Source: Bacillus halotolerans (lineage in GTDB: Bacteria > Bacillota > Bacilli > Bacillales > Bacillaceae). From it: a DNA stretch of 64,000 bases. The DNA is taken from positions 241,742 through 305,741 of the forward strand of contig NZ_LPVF01000009.1 of NCBI RefSeq assembly GCF_001517105.1, given 5' to 3'. The position numbers and the translations under genes are program-made. Below, piece after piece: positions 62,859 through 64,000 of the stretch. Every line of letters starts with the position of its first letter. Positions within the stretch are counted from its first letter, which is position 1. The notes beneath the pieces are model-generated. The model had not been told where the DNA came from. It worked only from the letters and a program-made list of their open reading frames with translations, and searched no databases.

Positions 62859-62891
62859 TTTACACCTGTCTTGACACCTATATTTACACAA
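62859..62891. promoter_or_regulatory. Three phased repeats, likely NadR operator
   Basis: TTTACACCT (62859-62867), TTGACACCT (62871-62879) and TTTACACAA (62883-62891) repeat at exact 12-bp steps. They cover the nifS -35 box and the nadB -10 box. The location fits the NadR (YrxA) repressor that controls both genes in B. subtilis. The binding itself is inferred. Confidence 0.5.
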
Positions 62892-62900
62892 CGGTAAAAT
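62871..62900 (+). promoter_or_regulatory. Sigma-A promoter of nifS
   Basis: TTGACA (62871-62876), 18 nt, TAAAAT (62895-62900), about 45 bp upstream of nifS. Confidence 0.62.
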
Positions 62901-62908
62901 AAACTCAA
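62881..62908 (-). promoter_or_regulatory. Candidate promoter of nadBCA
   Basis: TTGAGT (62903-62908), 16 nt, TAAATA (62881-62886) on the minus strand. It overlaps the nifS promoter, so the two would compete or be controlled together. Confidence 0.45.
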
Positions 62909-62946
62909 GAGTTTTTTTTATGAAGAACATATGGAGGAAAGACCGG

Positions 62947-64000
62947 ATGATTTATTTAGATTATGCAGCAACCACGCCAATTTGCGAGGAAGCTCTGGAC
63001 GTATTTCAGAAGCTCAGCATTGATATGTACGGGAATGCCAGCAGCTTGCATGACGCTGGGGGAAAAGCAAAGCATATATTGGAGTACTGCCGGGGGAAAA
63101 TAGCTGACATAATCGGCGGAGAAACAGACGGTATATATTTTACAAGCGGCGGCACAGAATCCAATTTTCTTGCCATTCAATCATTGTTAAACGGCTTGCC
63201 AAAAACAAAAAGACATTTTATTACGACTGCCATGGAACATCAATCAATCCATAACTGTGCTGCTTTACTGCGGAATCATGGCTTTGACGTGACAATCATT
63301 AAGCCTAATGAGTACGGACTTATTACCGAGGAAATATTGGCAGCTCATATTCGCCCGGACACAGGCCTGGTTTCTATTCAGCATGCCAATTCAGAAACAG
63401 GAATTATTCAGCCCATTAAACACCTGTCATCGTATCTTCACAACAGGCAAATTCTTCTTCATTGTGATGCGGTACAAACATTCGGCAAACTGCCCATCCA
63501 TACTGAAGAAATGGGGGTGGATGCTCTCTCTGTTTCCAGTCACAAAATTCACGGCCCTAAAGGAGCCGGAGCTGTCTATATTCGGCCGGACGTCAATTGG
63601 AAACCGGTGTACCCTGACACCGTTCATGAGAATGGGTTTCGAGCAGGCACGGTAAACGTACCGGGTATCGGTGCCTTTACAGCGGCTGCGGAGCTGATCG
63701 TAAGTGAAATGGAAAGTCAGATATCCCACAATCAAACGCTGAGACAATACTTTTTAGAACAAATCCGTATTCGGTCTCTCCCTGTAACCCTTGCGGCAGA
63801 TGGTGCAAACACAGAATGTCTGCCCCATATTATCGGGTGTTTTTTTGGCTCATTTGAAGGACAATATGTTATGTTAGAATGTAATCGGAATAATATTTGC
63901 ATTTCAACGGGCAGCGCTTGTTCTGCAGGCTATCACGGACCGTCTGAAACGATGAAAGCGTTAAGAAAAACAGAACAGGAAGCCCTGCAATTTATCCGCA
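62947..64000 (+). CDS. nifS: NifS, cysteine desulfurase for NadA maturation (3' end outside window)
   Basis: 351 codons are open to the window edge. The PLP lysine lies in SVSSHKIHGPKGAG, and the catalytic cysteine in ISTGSACSAGYHG. It starts IYLDYAATTP and has GGAGGAAAG upstream of ATG 62947. In B. subtilis NifS supplies sulfur for the NadA Fe-S cluster and is divergent from nadBCA, as here. Length and the missing C-terminus fit a protein of about 395 aa. Confidence 0.95.
   Translation, partial: MIYLDYAATTPICEEALDVFQKLSIDMYGNASSLHDAGGKAKHILEYCRGKIADIIGGETDGIYFTSGGTESNFLAIQSLLNGLPKTKRHFITTAMEHQSIHNCAALLRNHGFDVTIIKPNEYGLITEEILAAHIRPDTGLVSIQHANSETGIIQPIKHLSSYLHNRQILLHCDAVQTFGKLPIHTEEMGVDALSVSSHKIHGPKGAGAVYIRPDVNWKPVYPDTVHENGFRAGTVNVPGIGAFTAAAELIVSEMESQISHNQTLRQYFLEQIRIRSLPVTLAADGANTECLPHIIGCFFGSFEGQYVMLECNRNNICISTGSACSAGYHGPSETMKALRKTEQEALQFIR

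Overview
The window is a piece of the chromosome of a member of the Bacillus subtilis group. Gene order runs without a break from the mccA/mtnN/yrrT cysteine-salvage operon to the divergent nadBCA/nifS pair, and almost every protein has the length and motifs of its B. subtilis counterpart. Codon use looks even, intergenic gaps are short, and AGGAGG-type ribosome binding sites are strong. I saw no prophage, insertion sequence, tRNA or rRNA gene, or CRISPR array. I cannot separate B. subtilis from its closest relatives (spizizenii, vallismortis, mojavensis, halotolerans) without comparison.

Layout. 1-1658 (-): sulfur salvage (yrrT, mtnN, start of mccA). 1851-4608: yrzA, then the sporulation pair pbpI-yrrS. 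4662-10135 (-): greA, udk, the wobble-uridine genes trhP2-trhP1-trmR, and mltG. 10263-14309 (-): yrzB, ruvX, ireB and alaS behind an alanine T-box. 14306-18548: yrrI and the divergent glutamine transporter glnQHMP. 18582-25367 (-): small genes, recD2, yrrB, mnmA-yrvO (tRNA thiolation) and the cysteine regulator cymR. 25569-31592: rarA, tcdA, 6S RNA and aspS-hisS behind a T-box. 31726-42691: amidase yrvJ, then dtd-relA-apt-recJ, yrvD, yrvC, secDF and comN. 42807-50014: spoVB, yrbG, yrzE, and the yajC-tgt-queA-yrzS-ruvB-ruvA cluster. 50153-54708: bofC-csbX, yrbE, the kinase-like yrzF and small genes. 54973-59219: amino-acid carrier yrbD, yebC, and the spore genes coxA and safA. 59335-64000: nadA-nadC-nadB with divergent nifS.

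Functional themes are tRNA charging, modification and quality control (alaS, hisS, aspS, dtd, mnmA, tcdA, tgt, queA, trhP1/P2, trmR), DNA recombination and repair (recD2, rarA, recJ, ruvA, ruvB, ruvX), the stringent response (relA, apt), sulfur supply and sporulation envelope proteins.

The most notable departures from expectation are three genes whose reading frame is broken by one missing base: glnH, yrzE and nadA. Two lie in A-runs and one in a T-rich stretch. The glnH break leaves a perfect dnaX-type slippery heptamer with a GGAG element upstream, so it could be recoded, but indels or assembly errors are the simpler reading. Other points worth checking are ribosome binding sites buried in inverted repeats (pbpI, bofC), a gene with an ATC where its start codon should be, a cre-like site over the yrbE promoter, and three exactly 12-bp-phased repeats in the nadB/nifS control region. 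I did not find a clearly undescribed multi-gene system.
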